64,000 nt of DNA, from assembly GCF_003047295.1 (NCBI RefSeq), contig NZ_PZYZ01000002.1:124001-188000 (forward strand), read 5' to 3'. Of the stretch, positions 53,490 through 63,541 are shown piece after piece (positions within the stretch are counted from its first letter, which is position 1; every line of letters starts with the position of its first letter). A program made the translations under genes and the position numbers. The notes under the pieces were generated by a model, which saw only the letters and a program-made list of their open reading frames with translations, did not search any database and was not told the DNA's origin. Source of the stretch: Nocardioides sediminis (GTDB lineage Bacteria > Actinomycetota > Actinomycetes > Propionibacteriales > Nocardioidaceae).

Positions 53490-54920
53490 ATGGAACGCCT
53501 GACCCCCTTGGCGACCGCCTTCCTCGACGCGGAGGACGTGGACCCGCGGGCGTCGCTGGCCATCGGGTCGATGGCCGTCTTCGAGGGGCCGGCGCCCTCG
53601 TTCGAGGACTTCGTGGCGCACATCGCCGGACGCCTCCCCCTGATCCCGCGCTACCGGCAGAAGCTGGCGACCGTCCCGTTCGGCCTCTCGGCGCCGGGCT
53701 GGGTCGACGACCCCGGCTTCGACATCCGGTGGCACGTGCGCAACACCGCCCTGCCCGCACCCGGGGGGCCGGAGGAGATCGGCCGCCTGATGAGCCGGGT
53801 GATGTCACGACGCATGGACCGGGACCGCCCGCTGTGGGAGTACTGGTTCTGCGAAGGGCTCGCCGACGGGCGCTGGGGCCTGCTGTCCAAGCTGCACCAC
53901 AGCCTCGCCGACGGTGTCTCCGGCACGGACATCTACCAGCTGGTGCTCGACCCGACCCCGACGCCGCGTCCCCCCGTCCCGGACGACTGGACGCCTGCCG
54001 CGCCCCCGTCGAGGACGGCCGCGGCGGCGGGCGCGGCATGGCAGCTCGCGACGTCGCCGGTCACGGTCGCCCGCGCCGTGGTCACCTCCCTCACGGACCC
54101 GCGACGGCTCGCGCGCACCGCCCGCGAGACCGCACGTGGCCTGGTGACGATGGTCCCGGCACTGCGTCCGGTCGAGCACACCTCACTGACCGGCCCCCTC
54201 GAGGGGAGCCGGCGCTACACCTGGACGGACGTCTCGCTCGAGGACGTGCGCGTGGTGCGGAGGCGCCACGGCGTCACGGTGAACGACGTCGCCCTGGCCG
54301 CGGTGAGCGGCGGGTTCCGGGTGCTGCTGATGTCGCGGGGGGAGGAGCCCGGAGCCCACGCCCTGCGCTCGCTGGTCCCCGTCTCGACGCGCGAGCCCGG
54401 CGCCGAGTCGATCCCCGACAACCGGGTCTCCCTGATGCTGCCCTACCTCCCGGTGGAGCTCGCCGACCCGGTCGAGCGGCTGACGGCCGTCCGGGACCGG
54501 GTCCGCGACCTGCGCGAGGGGCGCGAGCCCGAGGCGGGCGGCAGCGTCACCGCGGCTGCGGAGATCGCCCCGTTCCCGCCGGTCGCGTGGGGGATCCGCC
54601 TGGGACTGCGACTGCCGCAGCGGCACATCGCCACGGTGACGACCAACGTCCCGGGTCCGCGCACGACGCTGTACGCGCTCGGTCGCGAGGCCCAGGCGAT
54701 GCTGCCCTACGTCCCCATCGCGGACCGGGTGCGGATCGGCGTGGCGATGTTCTCCTACCGCGACACGCTCACCTTCGGGCTCACCGGCGACTACGACACG
54801 GCGCCCGACCTCCAGGTGCTCGCCGACGGGATCGCCGCCTCCCTCGCCGAGCTCGTCGCGGTGTCGCGGCAGGCGCCCGGGACAGGACGCGGCAGCGAGG
54901 ACGCCAGCCGGACGCGCTGA
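53490..54920 (+). CDS. Wax ester synthase/diacylglycerol acyltransferase (WS/DGAT)
   Basis: 476 residues, full length. Active-site HHSLADG (His136, His137, Asp141) and C-terminal NVPGP motif are present. WS/DGATs join acyl-CoA to fatty alcohols or diacylglycerol to store lipid, common in actinobacteria. GGGAGGAG lies before the ATG. It is followed by a strong bidirectional terminator. Confidence 0.93.
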   Translation: MERLTPLATAFLDAEDVDPRASLAIGSMAVFEGPAPSFEDFVAHIAGRLPLIPRYRQKLATVPFGLSAPGWVDDPGFDIRWHVRNTALPAPGGPEEIGRLMSRVMSRRMDRDRPLWEYWFCEGLADGRWGLLSKLHHSLADGVSGTDIYQLVLDPTPTPRPPVPDDWTPAAPPSRTAAAAGAAWQLATSPVTVARAVVTSLTDPRRLARTARETARGLVTMVPALRPVEHTSLTGPLEGSRRYTWTDVSLEDVRVVRRRHGVTVNDVALAAVSGGFRVLLMSRGEEPGAHALRSLVPVSTREPGAESIPDNRVSLMLPYLPVELADPVERLTAVRDRVRDLREGREPEAGGSVTAAAEIAPFPPVAWGIRLGLRLPQRHIATVTTNVPGPRTTLYALGREAQAMLPYVPIADRVRIGVAMFSYRDTLTFGLTGDYDTAPDLQVLADGIAASLAELVAVSRQAPGTGRGSEDASRTR

Positions 54921-54959
54921 CGGCCCCGACCCTTCTCGCACGTGCGGGGGTCGGGGCCG
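54921..54959. terminator. Bidirectional terminator, 12-bp perfect stem
   Basis: CGGCCCCGACCC (54921-54932) pairs exactly with GGGTCGGGGCCG (54948-54959). It separates the convergent WS/DGAT and substrate-binding-protein genes and starts directly after the WS/DGAT stop. Confidence 0.85.
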
Positions 54960-54970
54960 TCCTGGCTCGC

Positions 54971-56302
54971 TCAGCTGGTCGGGACGCCGCTCTCCGGCGG
55001 TGCGTCGTCGGCCTGGCCGGAGTCGTCGGTGGTGATCTCGGCGTCCTCGCCGATGTCGGTCACCAGGACGTCGGTGAGGTCCTCGCCCTTGCCTCCCTTG
55101 AGTTCGACGACGCGGACGCCGGCGATGCCCATGTGGCTGTCGGCGCTGTAGCGGAACGGCGCGAGCTGCGGGCCCTCCCAGTCGGCGCCCTGCTCCTCGA
55201 TGGCCTCGACCAGGCCCTCGCGGGTGAGGTCCTCGCCGGCTGCCTCGAGCGCCTGGACGAACGCATAGGCCTGGGACATGCCGTAGATCCGGTAGTTGGT
55301 GAGCTCGCCACCCTCACCGTGCTCGTCCCACACCTTCTGCCACAGCTGCACCCACGGGTCCTCGGGGCTGTCGATGCCGGGGATGTACTCGGTGGTCAGC
55401 ACGCCGTCGAGCGCCGAGGAGCTGCCCGCGACGGCGCCCTCGGAGAATCGCTCCAGCAGCGAGCCGACCAGCGCCGGGTCGGAGCCGATGTTGGCGTAGA
55501 ACCACTTCGGCTTGTAGCCCGTCTTGAGCGCCACCAGCTGGCTCAGCGCGGTGTAGGAGGGAGTGTTGAACGCCAGCACCAGGTCGGCCTTGGCGGCCTG
55601 CAGCCCCGAGATCTGCGGGGCGACGTCGGTGTTGCCGGAGGTGTAGCGCTCGACCGCGACGATCTGGTCGTCGACGAACTGCCGCACACCCTTCTCGGCG
55701 TCCTCGCCCAGGTCGTCGTCCTGGAGGAACAGGCCGACCTTGGCGTCGGGCATGTTCTCCGCCACCCATTGGCCGATGATCTTGCCCTCGATCTCGTAGT
55801 CGGGCTGCCAGCCGAAGGTCATCGGGCGGTTCTCGACGTCGTCGCCCCACTGGAGCGACCCCGACGACACCATCAGCTGCGGGACGCCCTCGTCGTTGAG
55901 GTAGTCGGCGACCGAGGCCTGCGTGGGCGTGCCCAGCGACCCGACGGTGGCGAAGACCTCCTCCTTGAGCACCAGCTCGTTGGTGACCGTGCTGGTGTTG
56001 GTCGGGTTGTAGCCGTCGTCCTTGACGATGTAGTCGATCTGGCGCCCGTGCACGCCGCCCTGCTCGTTGACGAAGTCGAAGTAGGCCTGCGCGCCCGTCG
56101 GGATCTCGGAGTATCCGGGAGCGGCGACGCCGGTCAGCGGGAAGGTGCCGCCGATGGTGACGGTGTCCTCGGTGACGCCCGGGTCGGCGGCGGCCGCCTC
56201 GCCGTCGGAGGAGTCGCGTCCGCCGGCGCCGCACGCCGTGAGCGCGAGGGCCGCGGCGAGCGTGGCGACCAGTGGGCCGGTGCCCCGGATGTGTCTCGTC
56301 AT
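54971..56302 (-). CDS. ABC transporter substrate-binding lipoprotein, branched-chain amino acid type
   Basis: 443 residues. Lipobox ALTACG near residue 24, then a type I periplasmic-binding fold (VTIGGTFPLTGVAAPG; MVSSGSLQWGDD). The LivJ/AmiC-like family binds amino acids, amides, urea or aromatic compounds. Last gene in a five-gene minus-strand importer operon; overlaps the LivM stop by 4 bp. Confidence 0.93.
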   Translation of the reverse strand: MTRHIRGTGPLVATLAAALALTACGAGGRDSSDGEAAAADPGVTEDTVTIGGTFPLTGVAAPGYSEIPTGAQAYFDFVNEQGGVHGRQIDYIVKDDGYNPTNTSTVTNELVLKEEVFATVGSLGTPTQASVADYLNDEGVPQLMVSSGSLQWGDDVENRPMTFGWQPDYEIEGKIIGQWVAENMPDAKVGLFLQDDDLGEDAEKGVRQFVDDQIVAVERYTSGNTDVAPQISGLQAAKADLVLAFNTPSYTALSQLVALKTGYKPKWFYANIGSDPALVGSLLERFSEGAVAGSSSALDGVLTTEYIPGIDSPEDPWVQLWQKVWDEHGEGGELTNYRIYGMSQAYAFVQALEAAGEDLTREGLVEAIEEQGADWEGPQLAPFRYSADSHMGIAGVRVVELKGGKGEDLTDVLVTDIGEDAEITTDDSGQADDAPPESGVPTS

Positions 56303-57474
56303 GATGCTGTTCCCTTCGATGTGGTGGCAGGGGTGGTGCCGGCGGTCTCGGTGGTGTCCGCGTGGGGGTCGGTGGTCGTGCCGGTGCCGGACGTGGTGCC
56401 GGTGGCAGGGGGCTCGGCGCTCGCGGGCGTACGACGACGCGCACGGGCGCGCAGCAGCGCGCCGCGCAGCGACCCGACGATGCCGGCGGGGGCGAGCAGG
56501 ATCACGGCGACCATCACCAGCCCGTAGACGAGCGGCGCCAGCTCCGCGGCCTGGATGTCGCTGAGCCCGGCGTCGGTGCCGATGTCGGTCACGACGCTGG
56601 GCAGGAAGGTCAGCAGCGCGGCGCCGATCAGCGCCCCGGCGAGGCTGCCGAGGCCGCCGAGCACGATCGCGGCGAGCAGCGTGAGGCTGAGGGTCAGCGT
56701 GAAGGCGCTCGGTGCGGCCAGCTTGACGGTGAAGGCGAGGATGGCGCCGGCGGCACCCGCAGCGGCCGCGCTGACCATGAAGGCGGAGACCCGGGCGCGG
56801 CCCAGGTCGATCCCGGCCAGCTCGGCGGCGACCTCGTCGTCGCGCACCGCCCGCCAGCGGCGTCCCGTCCGGCCGGCGCCGAGGTTGGCGAGCAGGACGA
56901 AGACGACGATGAGCGTCAGCCACGCGACGTACGCGGTGAAGCGGGAGCGGGTGAGGTCCTGGCCGGTCACGAAGAAGACCGCGTCCAGCACCCACACCGG
57001 GATGTCGGGCATCACCACCCGCAGGCCCTGCTCGCCCCCGAGGGTCTCCTTGAAGTAGAGGGCGATGCCGGGGACCGCGACGGCCAGCGCCAGCGTCGCG
57101 CCGGCGAGGTAGGGGCCGTGGAGGCGGGCGGCGGCGAGGCCGACGGCGGCGCCCACCGCCAGGGTGACCACCACCGCGACGAGGACGACCACCGACAGGG
57201 GGAGGGACGACTCGTTGTCGGGGAGCAGCAGCGCCGAGGTGTAGGCGCCGATGGCCATCAGGGCGCCGTGGCCGAGGGAGAGCTGCCCGTTGAGGCCGGT
57301 CAGGACGGTCAGGCCGCCGGCGGCGATGCCGAGGTAGGCCATCGAGGCCAGCTGGGTGTTGCGGTAGTCCGAGACGCTCTCGAGCACCATCACGACGACC
57401 ACGAGGCCGAGCAGGGCGGCGGCGAGGTGGCGGGCCAGGACGTGGTCCCGCAGCGAGGAGATCCGCGCGCGCAT
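56299..57474 (-). CDS. livM: Branched-chain-type ABC permease, LivM-like
   Basis: 391 residues, about nine membrane helices, with LivM marks GLNGQLSLGHGALMAIGAY and LGGLGSLAGALIGA. The last 45 residues are a Thr/Ala-rich tail. Pairs with LivH as the import channel. Overlaps LivH by one base. Confidence 0.9.
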   Translation of the reverse strand: MRARISSLRDHVLARHLAAALLGLVVVVMVLESVSDYRNTQLASMAYLGIAAGGLTVLTGLNGQLSLGHGALMAIGAYTSALLLPDNESSLPLSVVVLVAVVVTLAVGAAVGLAAARLHGPYLAGATLALAVAVPGIALYFKETLGGEQGLRVVMPDIPVWVLDAVFFVTGQDLTRSRFTAYVAWLTLIVVFVLLANLGAGRTGRRWRAVRDDEVAAELAGIDLGRARVSAFMVSAAAAGAAGAILAFTVKLAAPSAFTLTLSLTLLAAIVLGGLGSLAGALIGAALLTFLPSVVTDIGTDAGLSDIQAAELAPLVYGLVMVAVILLAPAGIVGSLRGALLRARARRRTPASAEPPATGTTSGTGTTTDPHADTTETAGTTPATTSKGTAS

Positions 57475-58352
57475 CAGACCCTCCGCTCCGCGGCCTGGGC
57501 GAAGAGCCCGCCGGGCTTGAGGGTGAGGACCAGCATCAGGATCACCAGCGCCGCGAGGGCGACGAGCTGGCTGCCGACGTACCCGCTCACGAAGCTCAGC
57601 GAGACGCCGAGGATGAGCCCGCCGACCACCGCCCCCAGCGGGCTGTCCAGCCCGCCGAGGACGGCCGCGACGAAGCCGAAGACGACCACCGAGTCCATGT
57701 ACGACGGGTGGACCAGGCCGCCGCCGGCGATCAGCAGGCCGGCCAGCGAGCCGACCAGCGACGCCAGCGCCCAGCCGAGGGTGAGCATCGCGCCGACCTT
57801 GACGCCGAGCAGCCGTGCGACCTCCTGGTTGAACGCCGACGCGCGCATCCGCAGGCCGACGTCGGTGAAGCGGAAGAGGGCCACGAGGAGGCCCATCACG
57901 ACCAGCACCGAGACGATGGTGAAGATGCCGAAGCCGTTGAGCGCGATGGTGGTGCCGCCGACCGTGATCCCCTCGAGCCCGAACGGCGCCGGGAAGGAGC
58001 GGTAGCGGTTGCCGAAGACCACGGCGGCCAGCGCGTGCAGGACGATGAAGAGGCCCAGGGTGAGGATCACCGCGTTGATCTCGGCCTTGCCCTCCACCGG
58101 CCGGATCACCACCCGCTCGAGGAAGGCGCCGAGCACCAGGCCGGAGAGGAGGGCGGCGACGAAGCCGAGCCAGTAGCTGTGGCCGGCGTCGATCACGACC
58201 AGCGCGACGAACGTGGTCACCATCGCCATGGGCGCCTGGGCGAAGTTGACGATGCGGGTCGAGCGCCAGATCAGCACCAGCGCGAGGGCGAAGGCCGCGT
58301 AGACCATGCCGAGCGTCAGGCCGGTGAGGGCGGTGTTGAGGAACTGCTGCAC
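57474..58352 (-). CDS. livH: Branched-chain-type ABC permease, LivH-like
   Basis: 292 residues from GTG. LivH signature TALTGLTLGMVYAAFALALV, VNFAQAPMAM and LGGLDSPLGAVVGGL. Nineteen bases separate it from the LivF gene upstream. Confidence 0.9.
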   Translation of the reverse strand: MQQFLNTALTGLTLGMVYAAFALALVLIWRSTRIVNFAQAPMAMVTTFVALVVIDAGHSYWLGFVAALLSGLVLGAFLERVVIRPVEGKAEINAVILTLGLFIVLHALAAVVFGNRYRSFPAPFGLEGITVGGTTIALNGFGIFTIVSVLVVMGLLVALFRFTDVGLRMRASAFNQEVARLLGVKVGAMLTLGWALASLVGSLAGLLIAGGGLVHPSYMDSVVVFGFVAAVLGGLDSPLGAVVGGLILGVSLSFVSGYVGSQLVALAALVILMLVLTLKPGGLFAQAAERRV

Positions 58353-58371
58353 GGGGGCTCCTGGTCCGGGG

Positions 58372-59075
<704 letters not shown>

Positions 59076-59076
<1 letters not shown>

Positions 59077-59837
59077 CAGTGGACGTCCTCCCCGAGGTAG
59101 GCCGCGAGCACCGCCGGGTCGTTGCGGACCTCGTCGGGGGTGCCGTGCGCGATCGCCCGGCCGAAGTCCAGGACGGTGATCTCGTCGCAGACGCGCATCA
59201 CCAGGTCCATGTGGTGCTCGACCAGCAGCACCGACATCTGCTCGGTGAGGGCGCGCACCAGGTCGCCGAGCTCCTCCATCTCCGCCGACGAGAGCCCGCT
59301 GGCGGGCTCGTCGAGGAGCAGCAGGTCGGGCTCGGAGACGAGCGCGCGGGCAAGCGCCACCCGCTTGCGGATCGGGTAGGGCAGGCTCGGCGGGTAGCGA
59401 TCGGCGTACGACGCCACGCCCAGGTCGTCGAGCGCGTGCAGCGCCCGGTCCCGCAGGGCCCGCTCGTCGGCGCCGGCCCGGGGGAGGGCCAGCAGCGAGC
59501 CGAGGAAGCCCGACCGGGCGTGACGGTCGGCCCCCACCATCACGTTGTCGAGCACGGTCATCCGGTCGAAGAGGCCGAGCCCCTGGAGGGTGCGGGCCAT
59601 CCCCAGTCGGGGCAGGTCGGTGGGGCGCAGGCGTTCGATCCGCTCCCCGCGGCGCACGACGTCGCCACGGTCGGGCTGGACGAAGCCGCACGCGACGTTG
59701 AACAGGGTGGTCTTGCCGGCACCGTTGGGACCGATCACCCCGTGCACCTGGCGGGGGCCGACGGTGAGTCCGACGTCCTGCAGCGCGGTGAGCCCCCCGA
59801 AGGTGACGGTGATGCCGCTGAGCTCGAGTTCGGTCAC
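59076..59837 (-). CDS. livG: ABC ATPase, LivG-like, with degenerate C-loop
   Basis: 253 residues from GTG at 59837. Walker A GPNGAGKTT and Walker B LLLLDEPASGLSSAE are intact and VEHHMDLVM gives the switch His, but the signature LSYGQ/LSGGQ reads SLPYPIRKR. First gene of the importer operon and divergent from the PucR-like gene (148 bp). Confidence 0.88.
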
Positions 59838-59985
59838 GAGTGCGTCTGACCTCCGGGTCCGAGATGTGATGCGCACCACTCTGGTCACCATGGGCGCGGA
59901 GCACATTGGGCGGACCGCACAAGATCTGGCTCCGATTTCTCCACCGTGCTGGCGTTGTGTGTGCGGGGAGTGCGACGGTGGTCCC

Positions 59986-61251
59986 GTGACTCGGGTCGAT
60001 GACGGTGTGCGCTCAGCGGTCGACCCCGATCCCGTGGCCCGTGCCTGGCGGCTCGTGCTACACCGTTCCGACGAGATCGCGGACGTGATCTCCTCGCGCC
60101 TCCTGGCCAAGGACCTCGACGCCTACCGCACCATCAGCCCGCACCTGCCCGAGGACGTGCGCCACAGCTGCCGCGAGCACATCCGACGCGGCCTCCTCAC
60201 CCTCTCCGGGGTCGGCAGCGACACCGCCCCCGCGGTGGAGCTCTGGCGGGAGACCGGCCGTCGCCGGGCCCGACAGGGCGTCCCGCTGGAGCTGGTCCTC
60301 AACGCCTACACGATGGGCGCCCGGGTCCTGTGGGAGGCGCTGACCGAGACCGCGACGACCCACGAGCACGTCCCGGACGCCGACCTCCTGGGTGCGGCCC
60401 GGGGCGTCTGGGCCAACCTCGACGTGCAGAACGCCGTGCTCATCGAGGCCTACCACCGCGAGCGCGACCGCGTGCAGCGTCGCGACCAGCAGCGCCAGCA
60501 GACCGTCCTCGACGGGCTGGTCGACGGTCGGGGCGGCGACCCCACCTTCGCCGCGAACGCCCGGACGGCCCTCGGCGTGGCCGCGGGCGACGCGGTCGCG
60601 TGCGTCGTCGTGCTCCCCGGCGGTCCCGGCGGTCCCGGCGGCTCCGACGGCTCGGGGGGTGAGGGTGCGGACCTGGTCGGACCCGTCGAGGACCGGCTCG
60701 ACCGCCGGGCCCTCGTCTCGCACTGGCACGTGCGGTCGGGCGCGGCCTACGGGCTGGTCTCCGGCGCCCTCCCGGACGAGGCGCTGCTCGTGGAGCTGCT
60801 CGCCCCGGTGGCGGCCGGCCGGGTCGCGGTCGCGGGGAGCGCCGGCGGGATCGCCGGGTTCGGCACCGCCTTCCAGCTCGCGCTCCGCGCCGCCGAGACG
60901 CTGTCCCCCGGCGAGCGCGGCGTGGTCGGGGTCACCGACCGCCTGCCGGAGGTGCTGCTCGCCGGCGACTCGCACGTGACGCCCTTGCTGGTCGCGGAGG
61001 CGTTCGGCGAGCTGCTGGAGCACCCGCAGGCCGAGACGCTGGTGACCACGCTGCGCGCCCTGCTGGCGCACGACGGCTCACCGACGCACGCCGCCGCGGA
61101 GCTCTACTGCCACCGCAACACGGTCATCTACCGCATGAAGCAGATCGAGCGCCTGACCGGGCGCAACCTGACCGACCCGCGCGACAAGATGCTGCTCTGG
61201 CTGGCCGTCACCGCCCGCGCTGCCGCAGGGGCGGTCAGACGAACGCGTTGA
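59986..61251 (+). CDS. PucR/CdaR-type transcriptional regulator
   Basis: 421 residues from GTG at 59986 (start uncertain, no Shine-Dalgarno). An N-terminal all-helical sensor-like domain, a GGDEF-like middle part, and the C-terminal HTH_30 motif LAHDGSPTHAAAELYCHRNTVIYRMKQIERLTG. Such regulators respond to small nutrients; divergent placement suggests it controls the ABC importer. A Gly-rich insert (GGPGGPGGSDGSGGEG) sits at about residue 206. Its 3' end overlaps the convergent acyl-CoA dehydrogenase by 17 bp. Confidence 0.88.
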   Translation: MTRVDDGVRSAVDPDPVARAWRLVLHRSDEIADVISSRLLAKDLDAYRTISPHLPEDVRHSCREHIRRGLLTLSGVGSDTAPAVELWRETGRRRARQGVPLELVLNAYTMGARVLWEALTETATTHEHVPDADLLGAARGVWANLDVQNAVLIEAYHRERDRVQRRDQQRQQTVLDGLVDGRGGDPTFAANARTALGVAAGDAVACVVVLPGGPGGPGGSDGSGGEGADLVGPVEDRLDRRALVSHWHVRSGAAYGLVSGALPDEALLVELLAPVAAGRVAVAGSAGGIAGFGTAFQLALRAAETLSPGERGVVGVTDRLPEVLLAGDSHVTPLLVAEAFGELLEHPQAETLVTTLRALLAHDGSPTHAAAELYCHRNTVIYRMKQIERLTGRNLTDPRDKMLLWLAVTARAAAGAVRRTR

Positions 61252-62386
61252 TGCCGGTCTCGGCCCGCCCGATCAGCAGCTTCTGGATCTGCGACGTGCC
61301 CTCGTAGAGGGTCATGACGCGCGCGTCGCGCAGGTACTTCGCGGCGGGGTAGTCGTCGACGTACCCGGCCCCGCCGTGCACCTGGATGGCGTTGTTGGCC
61401 GCCCGCACGGCGGCCTCGGACGCGAAGAGCTTGGCCTTGGAGGCCGCGGTGCCGAACGGCTCGCCGCGGTCGACGAGGTCGGCGCAGCGCCACACCAGCA
61501 GCCGCGCGGCATCGGCGTCCACGGAGATGTCGGCCAGCATGTCCTGCACGAGCTGGAAGGACGCGATCGGCCTGCCGAACTGGGTGCGGGAGGTGGCGTA
61601 CTCCACCGACGTCTCCAGGCAGCCCTGGACGATGCCGACGCAGCCCGCGGCGACGGCGAGGCGGCCCTTGTCCAGGGTGCTCATCGCGATCTTGAAGCCC
61701 TGGCCGACCTCGCCCAGCACCGCCGAGGACGGGACGCGGACGTCGGACAGGAAGAGCTCGGCGGTGGCCTGGCCGCGCAGGCCGAGCTTGCCCTTGATCT
61801 CGCGGGCCTCGAAGCCGGGGGAGTCGGTCGGCACGAGGAACGCCGTGACGCCGCGCGGTCCGTCGTCGCTGGTGCGCGCGAACACCAGGGCCACGTCGGC
61901 CCAGGTGCCGTTGGTGATGAAGAGCTTCTGGCCGTTGAGCACCCAGTCGTCCCCGTCGCGGGTCGCCCGCGAGGTCAGGTTGCCGGCGTCGGACCCGGTG
62001 TCGGGCTCGGTGAGCCCGAAGCAGCCGAGCCGGCTCGCGGAGGCCAGCTGGGGGAGCCACTCCTGCTTCTGCTCCTCGGAGCCGAAGAAGAGGATCGACT
62101 TGCCGACCAGCCCGCTGCTGACCGACACGATGCCGCGCAGCGCGGAGTCGGCCCGGCCGAGCTCCTCCATGGCCAGCGCGTAGGTGACGTAGTCGCCGCC
62201 GAGGCCGCCGTACTCCTCGGGGATGGTGAGGCCGAAGAAGCCGATCTCGGCCATTCTCGGCACGATCGCCAGGTCGACGGCCTCCTCGCGGTCCCACCGC
62301 GTGCGGTGCGGGACGGCCTCCTTGTCCAGGAAGCTGCGCGCGAGGTCGCGGAACGCCTGCTGCTCGTCGGAGAGGGAGAGGTCCAT
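61235..62386 (-). CDS. Acyl-CoA dehydrogenase
   Basis: 383 residues from ATG at 62386. Catalytic Glu in MTLYEGTSQIQKLLIGR; FAD-binding CFGLTEPDTGSDAGNLTS and ITNGTWAD motifs present. Oxidises acyl-CoA at C2-C3, feeding electrons to ETF. Its ATG shares one base with the stop of the next acyl-CoA dehydrogenase gene. Confidence 0.94.
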   Translation of the reverse strand: MDLSLSDEQQAFRDLARSFLDKEAVPHRTRWDREEAVDLAIVPRMAEIGFFGLTIPEEYGGLGGDYVTYALAMEELGRADSALRGIVSVSSGLVGKSILFFGSEEQKQEWLPQLASASRLGCFGLTEPDTGSDAGNLTSRATRDGDDWVLNGQKLFITNGTWADVALVFARTSDDGPRGVTAFLVPTDSPGFEAREIKGKLGLRGQATAELFLSDVRVPSSAVLGEVGQGFKIAMSTLDKGRLAVAAGCVGIVQGCLETSVEYATSRTQFGRPIASFQLVQDMLADISVDADAARLLVWRCADLVDRGEPFGTAASKAKLFASEAAVRAANNAIQVHGGAGYVDDYPAAKYLRDARVMTLYEGTSQIQKLLIGRAETGINAFV

Positions 62387-63540
62387 CAGCCCAGCGCCTC
62401 CAGCGTGTCGTGGTCGGTGACGCCCTCGGCGAGGGCGCGCAGGTGGTGGTCGCCGTCGCCGAAGAGGTGGTCGAGCACCGTGAGGTGCGCGGTGGCGGTG
62501 CCCACGGAGTACTCCGCCGTCATGGCGATGCCGCCGTGCAGCTGGATGGCCTCCTGGCCGATGTGCCGCGACGCGCGGCTGGTCTGCAGCGCGCACCGGG
62601 CCGCGGCGTCGGCGAGCGCGTCGCGGTCGCCGGTGGCGATGGTCATCGTCGCCCAGTCCACGATGCTGTGCGTCAGCTCGAGGGAGACGTACATGTCCGC
62701 CGCGCGGAAGGTCAGCGCCTGGAAGTGGTTGAGCGTGACGCCGAACTGCTTGCGGCTGGTGAGGTAGGACGTCGTGGCCGCCAGCTGGGCCTGCATGACG
62801 CCCAGCGCCTGGTTGGCCGCCATCACCCGGGTCAGGTCGAGCATCGTGGCCAGGGTCCCGGAACGGTCGGTCGTGGGGTCGCCGAGGGGCACGGCGGGGG
62901 TGCCGTCGAGGACGATCCGCGCGGCCCGCCCCCCGTCGTACGTCGCGTAGCCGGTGCGGTCGGGCGCGTCACCGTCGGAGTTGGCGCCGACCAGGAAGAG
63001 CCCCGTGCCGCCGTCGGGCAGGGTCGCGGTGACGACGACCTGGTCGGCGCGGGCGCCGTGCAGGACCGGGTCCTTGGTGCCGGTCAGGAGCCACCGGTCA
63101 CCCTCCTGCGTCGCGGTCGTTCCCGGGGCTGCGGTGGTCCACCGTGGGCCCTCGGGCTCGTCGTGGGCGACGGCCAGGACCCGCTCGCCGGCCGCGACCG
63201 CGCCGAGCACCTCGGCGCGCTGCTCGGGACTGCCCGCGGCCGAGACCAGCCCGCCGGCCAGCACGACGCCGGTGAGGTAGGGCTCGGGGGCGAGCACCCG
63301 GCCGAGCTCGCGGCACACGATGCCGATCTCGACCGGGCCGGCCCCGACCCCGCCGTCGCTCTCGGCGAAGGGCAGCCCGAGGACGCCCATCTCGGCCAGG
63401 CGGCGCCACAGGTCCTCGTCGAAGCCGGGCTCGGTGGCCGTGGTGCGGCGGCGCACCTCGTAGTCGCCGTACTGCTTGGTGAGCAGGCCCCGCACTGCTT
63501 CGCGCAGGGCCTGCTGCTCGTCGTCGTAGGTGAAGTCCAT
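62386..63540 (-). CDS. Acyl-CoA dehydrogenase-like, probable non-catalytic partner subunit
   Basis: 384 residues. Family fold is clear (MDFTYDDEQQALREAV; LGVMQAQLAATTSYLTSRKQF; QLHGGIAMTAEY), but the GGSxE/YEGT glutamate region is replaced by SVGTATAHLTVLDHLFG. It lies one base from the next acyl-CoA dehydrogenase gene, the pattern of heteromeric FadE pairs in actinobacteria, in which one chain loses catalytic or FAD residues. Confidence 0.9.
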   Translation of the reverse strand: MDFTYDDEQQALREAVRGLLTKQYGDYEVRRRTTATEPGFDEDLWRRLAEMGVLGLPFAESDGGVGAGPVEIGIVCRELGRVLAPEPYLTGVVLAGGLVSAAGSPEQRAEVLGAVAAGERVLAVAHDEPEGPRWTTAAPGTTATQEGDRWLLTGTKDPVLHGARADQVVVTATLPDGGTGLFLVGANSDGDAPDRTGYATYDGGRAARIVLDGTPAVPLGDPTTDRSGTLATMLDLTRVMAANQALGVMQAQLAATTSYLTSRKQFGVTLNHFQALTFRAADMYVSLELTHSIVDWATMTIATGDRDALADAAARCALQTSRASRHIGQEAIQLHGGIAMTAEYSVGTATAHLTVLDHLFGDGDHHLRALAEGVTDHDTLEALG

Positions 63541-63541
63541 G

